Shown here: positions 44,208 to 53,524 of the stretch, in pieces
How the letters are laid out: every line of letters starts with the position of its first letter
Numbering within the stretch: the stretch's first letter is position 1
DNA from: Tissierellales bacterium
GTDB lineage: Bacteria; Bacillota; Clostridia; Tissierellales; VENL01
Direction of reading: 5' to 3'
NCBI GenBank assembly: GCA_028280805.1
Contig: JANQLB010000093.1
Span: 1-64,000 of the forward strand
Length of the DNA: 64,000 bases
Program-made: the position numbers and the translations under genes
The notes under the pieces: model-generated
What the model was told of the DNA's origin: nothing
The model's input: the letters and a program-made list of their open reading frames with translations, nothing else
Database searches by the model: none

Positions 44208-44327
44208 AAAAACCGTTCCATACAACAAATGTTTCTTTTTTGTTAATATTTTGTCAATCTATAAAAAGTATGTTACAATATTCTTGTACTTAATTTTAAG
44301 TAAGTATATTTTCAGGAGGGGTTATTA

Positions 44328-44462
44328 ATGTGGAGTAATGAAAAATGCTTATGTCCAAATGAGAAGTGCAAGAATCACAGTAAATGCGAGGAATGTATTA
44401 AAAGCCACGTTGGCAAAAAGGTGCCGGTTCACTGTATTAAAGAAACTACAAAACGACAATAG
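44328..44462 (+). CDS. 44-residue cysteine-rich protein (DUF6485-like)
   Basis: ATG at 44328 behind CAGGAGGGG. Cysteines in CLCPNEKCKNHSKCEECIKS, then a His and a Cys (VPVHC), the pattern C-x-C-x(4)-C-x(5)-C-x(2)-C-x(n)-H ... C of small zinc-binding proteins of the DUF6485 type common in Clostridia. Role unknown. It ends just before the rluA terminator. Confidence 0.65.
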   Translation: MWSNEKCLCPNEKCKNHSKCEECIKSHVGKKVPVHCIKETTKRQ

Positions 44463-44492
44463 CATTTCTCGACAAATTTAGGTACAAGCTGT

Positions 44493-44533
44493 AATCCTCT
44501 TTAGTCTATAATTATAGATTAAAGAGGATTTTT
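44493..44533. terminator. Bidirectional terminator
   Basis: AATCCTCTTTA / TAAAGAGGATT, 11-bp stem, 16-base loop, TTTTC on the plus side and A-rich on the other. It separates the cysteine-rich gene (plus) from the pseudouridine synthase gene (minus), whose stop lies within it. Confidence 0.8.
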
Positions 44534-45424
44534 CATTAAGTTCACTGCTCTTTTCATATCATGAGGTATTTGAGCTGTAACCTTTATTCTTTCTCCTGTT
44601 CTAGGTGTGTTAAATTCAATAGAATATGAATGTAATGCTTGTCTGTTAATAATATCACTGGGTTCACTATACAGAGTATCTCCTATAACCGGATGCCCTA
44701 AAAATTTCATATGTACTCTAACCTGATGAGTTCTTCCTGACAATATATCTACCTCTAATAAACTGGCTTTAGAGTACTCCTCCACCACATTATATCTTGT
44801 TATTGAAGGTTTTCCATAATTAGTGACAGTATTCATAATTAAATTATTTTCATCTCTACCTATAGGTTTATTAATTTCACCTTGTTTATTATCAAGTTTT
44901 CCTTTTACAAGTACAAGATATTTCTTACTAACACTTCCGTCATCCATCTGCTTAGAGATCTGCTGATGTCCAAATGGGTTCTTTGCAGCTAATAAGATAC
45001 CTGAAGTATCCATGTCTAATCGATTTATAAATCTAATTTTTTTATTAATATTTTTATCCTTAAAGTATTTTGCAATACCATTAGCTATCGTACCACTATC
45101 ATGACTCTTAGTTGGATGTACAACAATACCGGGTTTTTTATTAATCACTATTAAATCATAATTTTCATATATAATTTCTAATGGAATATTTTCAGCAGCA
45201 TAGTTATGCTTCTCATCTTCCATTAATATAGTAATGACTCCTTCTTTATCAATTATTTGTTTTCTTTTAACCTTACGTTTATTAAATAAAATTCTTTTAT
45301 TTTTATATAAATCCCTAAAAAGCCGACCTGAAAAATTTAAATCTTCTCTTAATACATCTTCAATAGTCTTTTTCGTTGGATTAACATAATACAATATTGT
45401 ACTTTCATCTTCAATATACTTCAA
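44519..45424 (-). CDS. RluA-family pseudouridine synthase
   Basis: 301 residues. N-terminal S4-like part (LREDLNFSGRLFRDLYKNKR), then the RluA catalytic domain: Asp in IRFINRLDMDTSGILLAAKN (about 137), and GRTHQVRVHMKFLGHPVIGD. Makes pseudouridine in rRNA; exact site not predictable. TTG start with GGAGGG. Divergent from nadK. Confidence 0.87.
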   Translation of the reverse strand: MKYIEDESTILYYVNPTKKTIEDVLREDLNFSGRLFRDLYKNKRILFNKRKVKRKQIIDKEGVITILMEDEKHNYAAENIPLEIIYENYDLIVINKKPGIVVHPTKSHDSGTIANGIAKYFKDKNINKKIRFINRLDMDTSGILLAAKNPFGHQQISKQMDDGSVSKKYLVLVKGKLDNKQGEINKPIGRDENNLIMNTVTNYGKPSITRYNVVEEYSKASLLEVDILSGRTHQVRVHMKFLGHPVIGDTLYSEPSDIINRQALHSYSIEFNTPRTGERIKVTAQIPHDMKRAVNLMKNPL

Positions 45425-45543
45425 GATTAAGCCCTCCTATTTTATATTTGTTCGTAATGATGTATAATATAATTACGTATGATATATTATAACCAAATCA
45501 AGATATTTGAGTTTACTGTATTTTTACTGTGGAGGGGAATACT

Positions 45544-46359
45544 TTGATATGCAATGACCAAGAAAGAATTATTAATATTATACACAATAATGATAGTGAA
45601 TCAAAGTCAGCTGCCAATGAGCTAAAAAAGAAATTTGAAGCTAACGGCTTTATTATATCATATTCTTATAATTATTGTGCGGAATTAAATATATGTATTG
45701 GTGGAGATGGGGCTTTTTTAAGAGCTGTTCATAATTATTCCTTTCCGAGTACGCCTTTTATTGGAATAAACACCGGTCATCTAGGTTTTTTTCAAGAAGT
45801 TTCTCCAGATAATCTTGATGATTTTATTGAATCTTATATTAACGAAAGTTATATTATTGAAGAAATGTTTCTTGTTGAAGCACTTATATGTACTAGAACC
45901 AGTTGTATAGACCTGATTGGTATTAATGAAATAGTTATTAAAGGTATTGAATCAAAGGTAATACATTTGAATGTTTCAATAGCAGATAATTATTTAGAAC
46001 GCTTTAGCGGTGATGGGTTAATTGTTTCAACGCCGGCTGGCAGTACAGCCTATAGTTATTCTGCAGGAGGAAGCATAATTTTTCCAACTGTTAAGGTCCT
46101 GCAAATTACACCCTTAGCTCCCATAAGCTCTAAAGTTTATCGTTCACTTACAACAAGTGCTATTGTCCATCACAACATGACCATAAAAATTAATCCCGAA
46201 TATAGAGACGAAAATTCTATATTAATGGTTGTAGACGGCATGGAATATAAATATGATAATATAGTAGAAGTCAATTTTAAGCTCTCTGGTATGACAATAA
46301 ACAAGCTTACGTTAGACCCACATAATTTTTGGTGGAATTTAAAAGACAAATTTATATAG
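45544..46359 (+). CDS. nadK: NAD kinase
   Basis: 271 residues. NAD kinase motifs: GGDGAFLRAVHNY (near 60), INTGHLGFFQE, and DGLIVSTPAGSTAYSYSAGG. It phosphorylates NAD to NADP. I start at the TTG at 45544, five bases after GGAGGGG; the GTG of the longer frame lies inside the ribosome site. No near neighbour in the same direction; a weak hairpin (TAACTAA / TTAGTTA, 46362-46379) follows. Confidence 0.87.
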   Translation: MICNDQERIINIIHNNDSESKSAANELKKKFEANGFIISYSYNYCAELNICIGGDGAFLRAVHNYSFPSTPFIGINTGHLGFFQEVSPDNLDDFIESYINESYIIEEMFLVEALICTRTSCIDLIGINEIVIKGIESKVIHLNVSIADNYLERFSGDGLIVSTPAGSTAYSYSAGGSIIFPTVKVLQITPLAPISSKVYRSLTTSAIVHHNMTIKINPEYRDENSILMVVDGMEYKYDNIVEVNFKLSGMTINKLTLDPHNFWWNLKDKFI

Positions 46360-46495
46360 ACTAACTAAAAACTTAGTTATTGGCTTTGTTTAAGAATATT
46401 GTTGATATTTAAGATTATTTAATGAGTCCTTTTCAGTGAAATCCCATTATGTCCTATTTTAAGGAAAATGTGAACAAAGACTGTACGTATAATCT

Positions 46496-47086
46496 TTATT
46501 TCTTTAACTTCCGTTTTTCATTTAATAATTTTTCCTTGTTAGGACGGGTGTCATCCAATAAAAAGTCTGCCCAAACAAGTCCAAGTTTATCAGTATTTTC
46601 TTGCCAATACAGCAGACGATTATAATAATAATTTATCTTTTCATTGACCGGTTTTGGAAAATTGTCTTTTCCAAATTTTAAGACTATTGCTGTCAATTCG
46701 TAAATAGGTAATCCTAAAGCATGTGTTTCTACATGTATGGTAGCTCCAGCATGTCCAATTGCGTGGCACAAAGCACCGTATTCCTTATCATCAATTTCTT
46801 TAGCCACTGTATGTGAATCTAAAATAGCACGTTTTGCTACAGGCATTTTGATTTTACCTCTAGCCCAAGATTCACAAAGCTCCAAACAAGTCTTGGGTCT
46901 ATGTTCATTGGGGTACTTTGCTTCAAATTGTTCCAAAGTCAGTTTTGCACAATCTAATGCCCACATTACAAGAGTTCGACGATTTTGTAATTGAATTAGA
47001 TTTATCAACTCTTGTAAGCATTGACTGTCACGAGAAAACAATATTTTATTTCTTTTCTTTAATTTGATTTCTACATCTGAAAACAT
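46496..47086 (-). CDS. Putative immunity protein (Imm5-like)
   Basis: 196 residues. The helical core ALCHAIGHAGATIHVETHAL matches the putative immunity protein family with conserved His in GHAGAT.H. Such proteins sit beside polymorphic toxins in some genomes but often stand alone in Firmicutes. No toxin gene is visible here. ATG with GGGAGGGAA. Transcribed alone. Confidence 0.6.
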   Translation of the reverse strand: MFSDVEIKLKKRNKILFSRDSQCLQELINLIQLQNRRTLVMWALDCAKLTLEQFEAKYPNEHRPKTCLELCESWARGKIKMPVAKRAILDSHTVAKEIDDKEYGALCHAIGHAGATIHVETHALGLPIYELTAIVLKFGKDNFPKPVNEKINYYYNRLLYWQENTDKLGLVWADFLLDDTRPNKEKLLNEKRKLKK

Positions 47087-47251
47087 ATTATTAATTCCCT
47101 CCCAAATTATAAATAACCTTTAATTTACATAATACTACTGATTCTACACTAGGCATATCAAGACCTCCTCAATCTTTTGTATGATCTTATTATATCTAGT
47201 TTTTTTTAAAGACATCAATTTTCAACATTGTTCTTAAACAGAGCCTAATTG

Positions 47252-48409
47252 TTAAATCTTTTTGATATAATTGTTAGTACCTATAAGAAACCAAACATAG
47301 ATTGATAACTGAAGGTAAGATGTAACTATATCTATTAGTCCAAAACATAATAAAGATACATAAAAGATAAATGAAACAGTGTTTAAAATCCCTTTTTTAG
47401 ATGGATTAAATAAGTTACTCTTTATTTTATGCCAGATTTGATAATAAAAAATACTATAAAAGACAAATCCGATAACTCCTACATCTAGCAGTACTTGAAG
47501 ATATAGGTTATGAGCATGTCTGACATAGCTGTTAACTACTTGTGAATATTGCTGTACATAATACCATGAAGTGCCGCTTCCTATCCCAAATAACCAATTA
47601 TTAAGAAAAATTTTAATAGATGAAAGCCAAATTTCAAAACGATATTTAATGCTTGAATCTTTTAGTATATTATCAGGCATCAACCTTCCTACGTCACTAA
47701 AATAATCAAACGACAAAAATAAAGCAATAAGGATAACACAATACTTTATCAGCTTTCTTTCAAATAAAGAAGCTATTATAAGAGATAAGCAAAGAGAAAT
47801 CCAACCACCTCTTGAATATGTAAACAAGAGACATATTAAAGAAAAACTCAATGCTAAAACACCAAGTATTTTCATAGCTTTTTTATTTTCATAAATCATT
47901 ACTATAATTGAAGCTATGATGACTAAATTTAAAAAGCCTGCAAAAACATTAGGATTAAGAAATGTAGAATATACCCTGAATCTCACTTGATAAATACTGC
48001 TATCTACCCAGCTTGCAGGCATTTCTATGTTCCCTCTTGTCAACTGTAAAAGACCTATTATTGAAACAATTATTCCACAAGCTAAAACAACTATAAAAAT
48101 CATTCTTACGTCCTTATCATTAAAGTATATGGATACAGTTTGTGAAAATAATATTTTAATAATGAAAATAACTCCGAAAAAAATACTTATATACCACAGC
48201 TCAGATATAACTGAAGTGAACATTACTAATCCAATTAATATTAGTAGTATTTTATTATTTTTAATATTAAATAAAACATTAAAACCTTGTTTAAATAAAA
48301 TTATTACGGTAAAAAGAATTCCCATAAATACATAAGCTATTACAGGGCTAAAGGCTGCTGTAATAAGTATCATATATATATTAATTTTAATTATTTTTTT
48401 AGCTTCCAT
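47252..48409 (-). CDS. O-antigen ligase-like membrane protein (Wzy_C family)
   Basis: 385 residues, about ten membrane helices. LLFTYSRGGWISLCLSLI and VRHAHNLYLQVLLDVGVIGF are the two motifs of the O-antigen ligase/polymerase family, with a large outside loop between. In Gram-positives such proteins polymerise or attach surface polysaccharides. No glycosyltransferase is adjacent. ATG start with GAGGT. Confidence 0.75.
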   Translation of the reverse strand: MEAKKIIKINIYMILITAAFSPVIAYVFMGILFTVIILFKQGFNVLFNIKNNKILLILIGLVMFTSVISELWYISIFFGVIFIIKILFSQTVSIYFNDKDVRMIFIVVLACGIIVSIIGLLQLTRGNIEMPASWVDSSIYQVRFRVYSTFLNPNVFAGFLNLVIIASIIVMIYENKKAMKILGVLALSFSLICLLFTYSRGGWISLCLSLIIASLFERKLIKYCVILIALFLSFDYFSDVGRLMPDNILKDSSIKYRFEIWLSSIKIFLNNWLFGIGSGTSWYYVQQYSQVVNSYVRHAHNLYLQVLLDVGVIGFVFYSIFYYQIWHKIKSNLFNPSKKGILNTVSFIFYVSLLCFGLIDIVTSYLQLSIYVWFLIGTNNYIKKI

Positions 48410-48484
48410 AATTGATACCTCAAATGTTGGCTTTTAAATATATTACTTAATAATATTACATGTAAATCATAATAATATCAATAA

Positions 48485-48516
48485 GAAAGCTCCCGTTTTA
48501 TATCAGGAGCTTTTTT
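48485..48516. terminator. Rho-independent terminator after pepF
   Basis: AAAGCTCC / GGAGCTTT stem with a 12-base loop; on the plus side it ends in TTTTTT, on the minus side in TCTTATT. On the minus strand it lies 30 bases past the pepF stop codon. Confidence 0.7.
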
Positions 48517-48546
48517 ATTATCTAATTATCAGTTATATCTAAAATA

Positions 48547-50349
48547 CTATCCTAGCAGTTTTTCCATTTCATCAACCAGTTTTCCAAAAAGCTTAAGGGC
48601 TTTATCTACAGGTTCAGGGCTTGTCATGTCTACTCCGGCCTTATTTAATACATTAATAGGATAGTCTGAACTTCCACTCTTTAAGAATTCTAAATACTTA
48701 TTTAACGCTCCATCTTCTTTATCAAGTATTTTCTGAGCCAATGCTACCGCCGCAGAAAAGCCTGTAGCATATTGGAAAACGTAGAAATTATAATAAAAGT
48801 GTGGTATTCTTGCCCACTCCATAGCAATTTCATCATCTACTATTATATCTTTACCGTAATATTTCTCATTTAATCCCTTATACATAGAACTTAATTTTTC
48901 TGCTGTTAGTGATTCTCCTTTTTCTACTTCTGCATGAATCATTTTTTCAAATTCTGCAAACATTGTTTGTCTATAAACTGTACCTCTAAACTGTTCAAGA
49001 TAATGGTTTAATAAATATAGTCTTTCTTCTTCTTTATTGGTGTTCTTAAGCATATAATCCATTAATAAAGCTTCATTTACAGTTGATGCCACCTCTGCAA
49101 CAAAGATACTGTAACCTCCATAAACATAAGGCTGATTATCTCTTGTCAAAAGACTGTGCATTGAGTGACCCAGTTCATGTGCCAGAGTAAATACATCGTC
49201 AAGGGTATCTTGATAGTTTAATAAAATGAAAGGTTCTGAGTCATAAGTTCCCCAAGAATAAGCACCACTTCTTTTTCCCTTATTCTCATATACATCAATC
49301 CAATTTGAATTTAGTCCTCTATTAACTGTTGATACATACTCTTCTCCTAAACCCTGTAAACCTTTTAATACTAAATCTTGTCCTTGTTCAATATTAAATT
49401 TTAAGTCTATGTCTTTAACTATTGGAGTATATAAATCATACATATGCAGCTCATCTACTCCTAAAGCTTTCTTTCTAAGTTTTACATACCTGTGCATTGA
49501 ATCTAAATTTTTATGAACTGCATTTATTAAATTATCATAAACGTCTACAGGAATTTTATTATTATCTAAAGAAGATTCCATTGCAGAATTATATTTTCTA
49601 ATTTTTGAGTAAAAAATATTCTTTTTAACATCTCCACTTAAAGTTGCAGCAAAAGTATTCTTATACTTCTTATATGTATCATATAGTCCTTTAAAAGTAT
49701 CTTTTCTTACTCTTCTGTTACTGCTCATTAATAATGGGATAAATCTACCATGTGTTATTTCAACCTGCTCACCATCTTCATTCGTAATCTCCGGGAATTT
49801 AATATCTGCATTATTAAGCATAGAAAAAGTGCTTTGAGGTGCATCAGCTAAATCTCCAGATTGGGCAATTATAGCTTCTTCTTGTGGAGATAATGTGTGC
49901 TTTCTTTTTCTTGTAATTTTTTCCAAGTAGTGCTTGTAACGCTTTAATCCTGACTCTTCTTCTATGTAATTATTAAGCTTATTTTCATCAATAGTTAAAA
50001 TCTCTGGTACAATGAAGGATAGTCTTTCTTCCGACTCTACCATTAAGCTTTTTGCTCTATCAGTATACGATTGATATTTGTCTTCTCTTGTATCCTCATC
50101 TAATTTCATTTTTGCATACGTAAAAATATTTTCAGATTTTCTTTTTATATCATTACTTAGTTCTATTACATTTAAAAGTGTCTTAGAACTTTCAACAGTC
50201 TTACCCTTATACTTTGTAATCTGCTCTGATAATTTCTTAAGTTCTGTAAAATCCTCCTCCCATTTCTCATCACTGGCATATAAAGAACCTAGATCCCATT
50301 GATATTTTGCTTCAACATCTTTTCTCTCTCTCACTTGATTTTCTGACAT
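48547..50349 (-). CDS. pepF: Oligoendopeptidase F
   Basis: 600 residues, the normal length. M3 family zinc site TLAHELGHSMHSLL (near residue 390). It digests peptides of about 7-17 residues inside the cell, fitting the Opp importer in this window. ATG with AGGAGG. Transcribed alone. Confidence 0.93.
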   Translation of the reverse strand: MSENQVRERKDVEAKYQWDLGSLYASDEKWEEDFTELKKLSEQITKYKGKTVESSKTLLNVIELSNDIKRKSENIFTYAKMKLDEDTREDKYQSYTDRAKSLMVESEERLSFIVPEILTIDENKLNNYIEEESGLKRYKHYLEKITRKRKHTLSPQEEAIIAQSGDLADAPQSTFSMLNNADIKFPEITNEDGEQVEITHGRFIPLLMSSNRRVRKDTFKGLYDTYKKYKNTFAATLSGDVKKNIFYSKIRKYNSAMESSLDNNKIPVDVYDNLINAVHKNLDSMHRYVKLRKKALGVDELHMYDLYTPIVKDIDLKFNIEQGQDLVLKGLQGLGEEYVSTVNRGLNSNWIDVYENKGKRSGAYSWGTYDSEPFILLNYQDTLDDVFTLAHELGHSMHSLLTRDNQPYVYGGYSIFVAEVASTVNEALLMDYMLKNTNKEEERLYLLNHYLEQFRGTVYRQTMFAEFEKMIHAEVEKGESLTAEKLSSMYKGLNEKYYGKDIIVDDEIAMEWARIPHFYYNFYVFQYATGFSAAVALAQKILDKEDGALNKYLEFLKSGSSDYPINVLNKAGVDMTSPEPVDKALKLFGKLVDEMEKLLG

Positions 50350-50449
50350 GATTTAACCTCCTAAAACTCATTATTATATAACTTCTACTTTTATTTAATA
50401 ATTCTATATCTCTATAATATTACCTCTTTTAAAATAAAATTCAAAATTT

Positions 50450-51160
50450 TTAAAGTGATTTTATGTAGCTAACATCTTTTAAAAATTTAATCAAACACCC
50501 GGCAGTAGTCCTTTGAGCAAGAGGCAGTATACATAGTGTTATTTCATGAAATTTATTTATATCATTATCTATTTCCTGAACTTGTCTATATATATTTAAA
50601 GCTTTCTCAGTATTAAATTTTAAGAAATGTTCCAATGTGTCAAAAACAATAGGCTCTTCATAAGAAGTATATTCTGTTACAATACCATAAGTTAACTTGA
50701 CAAAGTTCTCATATTTTCTATGGCTGTCAAATAATCTTATATTTACATGCTGGGGTATAGTCATATCTTGTATAAGATGTACACAAGCTCCCAAGAAAAA
50801 GACAGCTTTTTTTATGTCATTTTTATGCCAATACTCTATCGCATTATCATAATAGTTTTTTGTAAGAGTCAGAGCATCAGTGTGACCATATAGACCTCTC
50901 TTTTTTATAGGATTATAAAAATGTCCTGCACTTTTTAAGTCTTGGTCAGCCCACACAACTCCTCTGTTAAGTTCCTCTAAATATAAATTGAAAAATTTGT
51001 ATTCATGCTCATATTTGAATTTATATAATAATTTTACTGCTTTATAATTGATAAAACGATGAACACGACATTCCGCTATTATAATCCGCTTTTTAATTGG
51101 ATTAACAGCCCACAATAAAGTTCTAAATGCTTTCCCATAATATTTTTTAATAACAGCCAT
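50450..51160 (-). CDS. Zinc-dependent phospholipase C-like protein
   Basis: 236 residues, helical, with WADQDLKSAGHFYNP and FFLGACVHLIQDMTIPQHV, which supply the metal-binding Asp and His residues of the phospholipase C / S1-P1 nuclease fold. Unlike clostridial alpha-toxin it has no signal peptide and no C-terminal membrane-binding domain, so it is more likely an intracellular or cell-associated enzyme than a toxin. The substrate is not predictable. Confidence 0.7.
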   Translation of the reverse strand: MAVIKKYYGKAFRTLLWAVNPIKKRIIIAECRVHRFINYKAVKLLYKFKYEHEYKFFNLYLEELNRGVVWADQDLKSAGHFYNPIKKRGLYGHTDALTLTKNYYDNAIEYWHKNDIKKAVFFLGACVHLIQDMTIPQHVNIRLFDSHRKYENFVKLTYGIVTEYTSYEEPIVFDTLEHFLKFNTEKALNIYRQVQEIDNDINKFHEITLCILPLAQRTTAGCLIKFLKDVSYIKSL

Positions 51161-51272
51161 ATATCAAACCTCTTAATTAATTTAGTTGTTTAATAGTTAA
51201 TAATATTTTCATATGTAATATTTATGATACCCTAAAAAAATAAATACACTCTAGAAATGTTAAAACTTAGAG

Positions 51273-51320
51273 AAAAAAAGGAATACATAATTCATAAATT
51301 AATATGAATACGTATTCCTT
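51273..51320 (-). terminator. Terminator of the serine operon
   Basis: AAGGAATAC / GTATTCCTT with an inner ATTCAT / ATGAAT stem, followed on the minus strand by TTTTTTT. About 20 bases past the DUF1015 stop codon. Confidence 0.8.
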
Positions 51321-51340
51321 CTTATAATTATCTTTAATTT

Positions 51341-52588
51341 CTATGACAACTTATGAATAAACATTCCGCTTCTTAGTTTAGGCTCAAACCAAGTAGATTT
51401 TGGAGGCATTACCATATTGGCATCAGCAACTCCCATTAAATCTTCAATCGTTGTAGGATACATAGAGAAAGCAATTTTCATATCATTAGCTACTCTTTTT
51501 TCAAGTTCCTTAAGTCCTCTAATACCTCCAACAAAATCTATCCTCTCATCAGTTCTTGGGTTTTCTATTCCTAGTATTGGGTTAAATAAATTGTTTTGTA
51601 ATATAGCTGCATCTAAGCTGTTTACAGGGTCTTCTTTGTCATATGTTCCCTCAATTGCAGTTAACTTATACCACTTATTGTCAAGGAACATTCCAAATTG
51701 ATGTTTTTCTTGAGGTCTATACTGGTCTTTACCAGTATATTCTTCTACTTTAAATTTTTCTTTAACTTTACTCATAAATTCTTCTGTAGAATTTCCGTTT
51801 AAATCTTTTACAACTCTATTGTAATCCATTATAAACAAATCTTCATCAGGAAATATTACTGACATAAAGAAATTAAATTCTTCCTCACCAGTATAATTTG
51901 GATTTTCTTCTCTTCTCTTTAATCCTACCTTTGCAGATGAAGCAGATCTATGGTGTCCATCAGCAATATATAAATAATCTATCCCTTCAAATATCTGACC
52001 AATTCTATCTACTATTTTTTGGTCATTTATTACCCAAGCAATATGAGTAATGTCGTCGTCACTAACAAAGTTATATACCGGAATATTAAATTTAATCCAG
52101 TCATTGATTATTTTGTTTAACTCATCATTCTTCCTATACGTCAAAAATATTGGAGCAGTATTTGCATCACAATAATCAAAGTTATTAATTCTATCCTGCT
52201 CTTTAGCTGGTCTAGTAAATTCATGTTTTTTAATAATATCATTCATATAGTCATCAATAGATGTACAAGCCACAAGTCCTGTTTGAACTCTGCCATTCAT
52301 TAATTGTCTGTAAATATAGTAAGTTGGTTGTTCATCTTGAATTAAGATTTCATCTTTAATCATATTATCAAGATTTTCTCTGGCCTTTTCATATACTACA
52401 TTGTCATATTGACTGATTGAATCGTCTATATCAATTTCTGACCTAACAACATGTAAAAAAGAATAATCATTTCCCTTAGCCATTTCTTTAGCTTCTTCTC
52501 TATTCATAACATCATAAGGTAAACAAGCCACTTTATCTACTAATTCCTTTTTAGGTCTTATACCTTTAAAGGGTCTAACAACTGCCAT
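51341..52588 (-). CDS. DUF1015 family protein
   Basis: 415 residues, soluble. N-terminal FKGIRPKKELVDKVACLPYD and a central YIADGHHRSASSAKVGLK with possible catalytic histidines. Function is not established. The gene stands third in an operon with the serine biosynthesis genes, 11 bases after serA, as in several clostridia, which suggests a link with serine or phosphoserine (for example a phosphatase step, inference only). Confidence 0.8.
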   Translation of the reverse strand: MAVVRPFKGIRPKKELVDKVACLPYDVMNREEAKEMAKGNDYSFLHVVRSEIDIDDSISQYDNVVYEKARENLDNMIKDEILIQDEQPTYYIYRQLMNGRVQTGLVACTSIDDYMNDIIKKHEFTRPAKEQDRINNFDYCDANTAPIFLTYRKNDELNKIINDWIKFNIPVYNFVSDDDITHIAWVINDQKIVDRIGQIFEGIDYLYIADGHHRSASSAKVGLKRREENPNYTGEEEFNFFMSVIFPDEDLFIMDYNRVVKDLNGNSTEEFMSKVKEKFKVEEYTGKDQYRPQEKHQFGMFLDNKWYKLTAIEGTYDKEDPVNSLDAAILQNNLFNPILGIENPRTDERIDFVGGIRGLKELEKRVANDMKIAFSMYPTTIEDLMGVADANMVMPPKSTWFEPKLRSGMFIHKLS

Positions 52589-52599
52589 TGTTAATCCTC

Positions 52600-53511
52600 C
52601 TATTCAAAAAAGTTTTTTGTAATTTCTATTATTTCCTCACCTATTCTTGCCTGACCTTCTTTAGTTGAACCGCCAATATGAGGAGTCACAGAAACTTTAT
52701 CATGAGTATATAAGTCTTTATTTTTAGTTGGTTCTTCTTCAAATACATCTATTCCAGCTCCAGACACCTTACCAGAATCTAAAGCTTCTATCAGGGCTTT
52801 CTCATCTACAACTCCGCCCCTTGCACAATTAATAATATATACTCCATCTTTCATCATGTCAAATTCATTCTTACCTATAACTGCTCCAGCTTCCTTATTA
52901 AATGGAACATGCAGTGATATAAAATCAGATTGTTTTAATAACTCATCCATGGAAACAAAAGTATACTCATCATATCCTTTCTTAGCTCCAGACCTATTTG
53001 TATATAATACTTTCATCCCTAAAGCATAAGCTCTTTTAGCAGTTTCTTTGGCTATTCTGCCAAACCCTATCAGACCTAATTTTTTACCGGCTAGTTCTAT
53101 GCCTTTATAAGCTTTTTTATTCCACTCATCATTTCTCATGGTAACGTTTGATATGTGTATAAATCTAGCAAGAGAAAACATATGTCCAATTGCTAATTCT
53201 GCTACAGATGCACTGCTTGAATTTGGAGTATTATTTACTTGTATTCCATTTTCCATAGCATAATTTACATCTATATTGTCTACACCTACACCGGCTCTAA
53301 TGATTAGCTTTAACTGTTTTGTTTCTAAAGCAGCATCTATTATTTCTTGTCTAACCTTAGTTGCAGACCTAACTATTATAGCATCAAATCCTTTAATCTG
53401 CTCTTTTAATTCTTCTATCTCGTAATGCTGTTCAACAAGCTCATGTCCCATATCTTTAAGTTTTTGAGCTGCTTTTTTATCCATACCATCTGTAACTAAA
53501 ATTCTTGCCAT
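52600..53511 (-). CDS. serA: D-3-phosphoglycerate dehydrogenase (short form)
   Basis: 303 residues, without the ACT regulatory domain of long SerA. NAD-binding GLIGFGRIAKETAKRA (about 147), catalytic Arg in INCARGGVVDEK, Glu in FEEEP, and His in VTPHIGGST. First step of serine synthesis: 3-phosphoglycerate to phosphohydroxypyruvate. It lies between the aminotransferase and DUF1015 genes, with 13- and 11-base gaps. Confidence 0.9.
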   Translation of the reverse strand: MARILVTDGMDKKAAQKLKDMGHELVEQHYEIEELKEQIKGFDAIIVRSATKVRQEIIDAALETKQLKLIIRAGVGVDNIDVNYAMENGIQVNNTPNSSSASVAELAIGHMFSLARFIHISNVTMRNDEWNKKAYKGIELAGKKLGLIGFGRIAKETAKRAYALGMKVLYTNRSGAKKGYDEYTFVSMDELLKQSDFISLHVPFNKEAGAVIGKNEFDMMKDGVYIINCARGGVVDEKALIEALDSGKVSGAGIDVFEEEPTKNKDLYTHDKVSVTPHIGGSTKEGQARIGEEIIEITKNFFE

Positions 53512-53524
53512 TTATTTCACCCCT

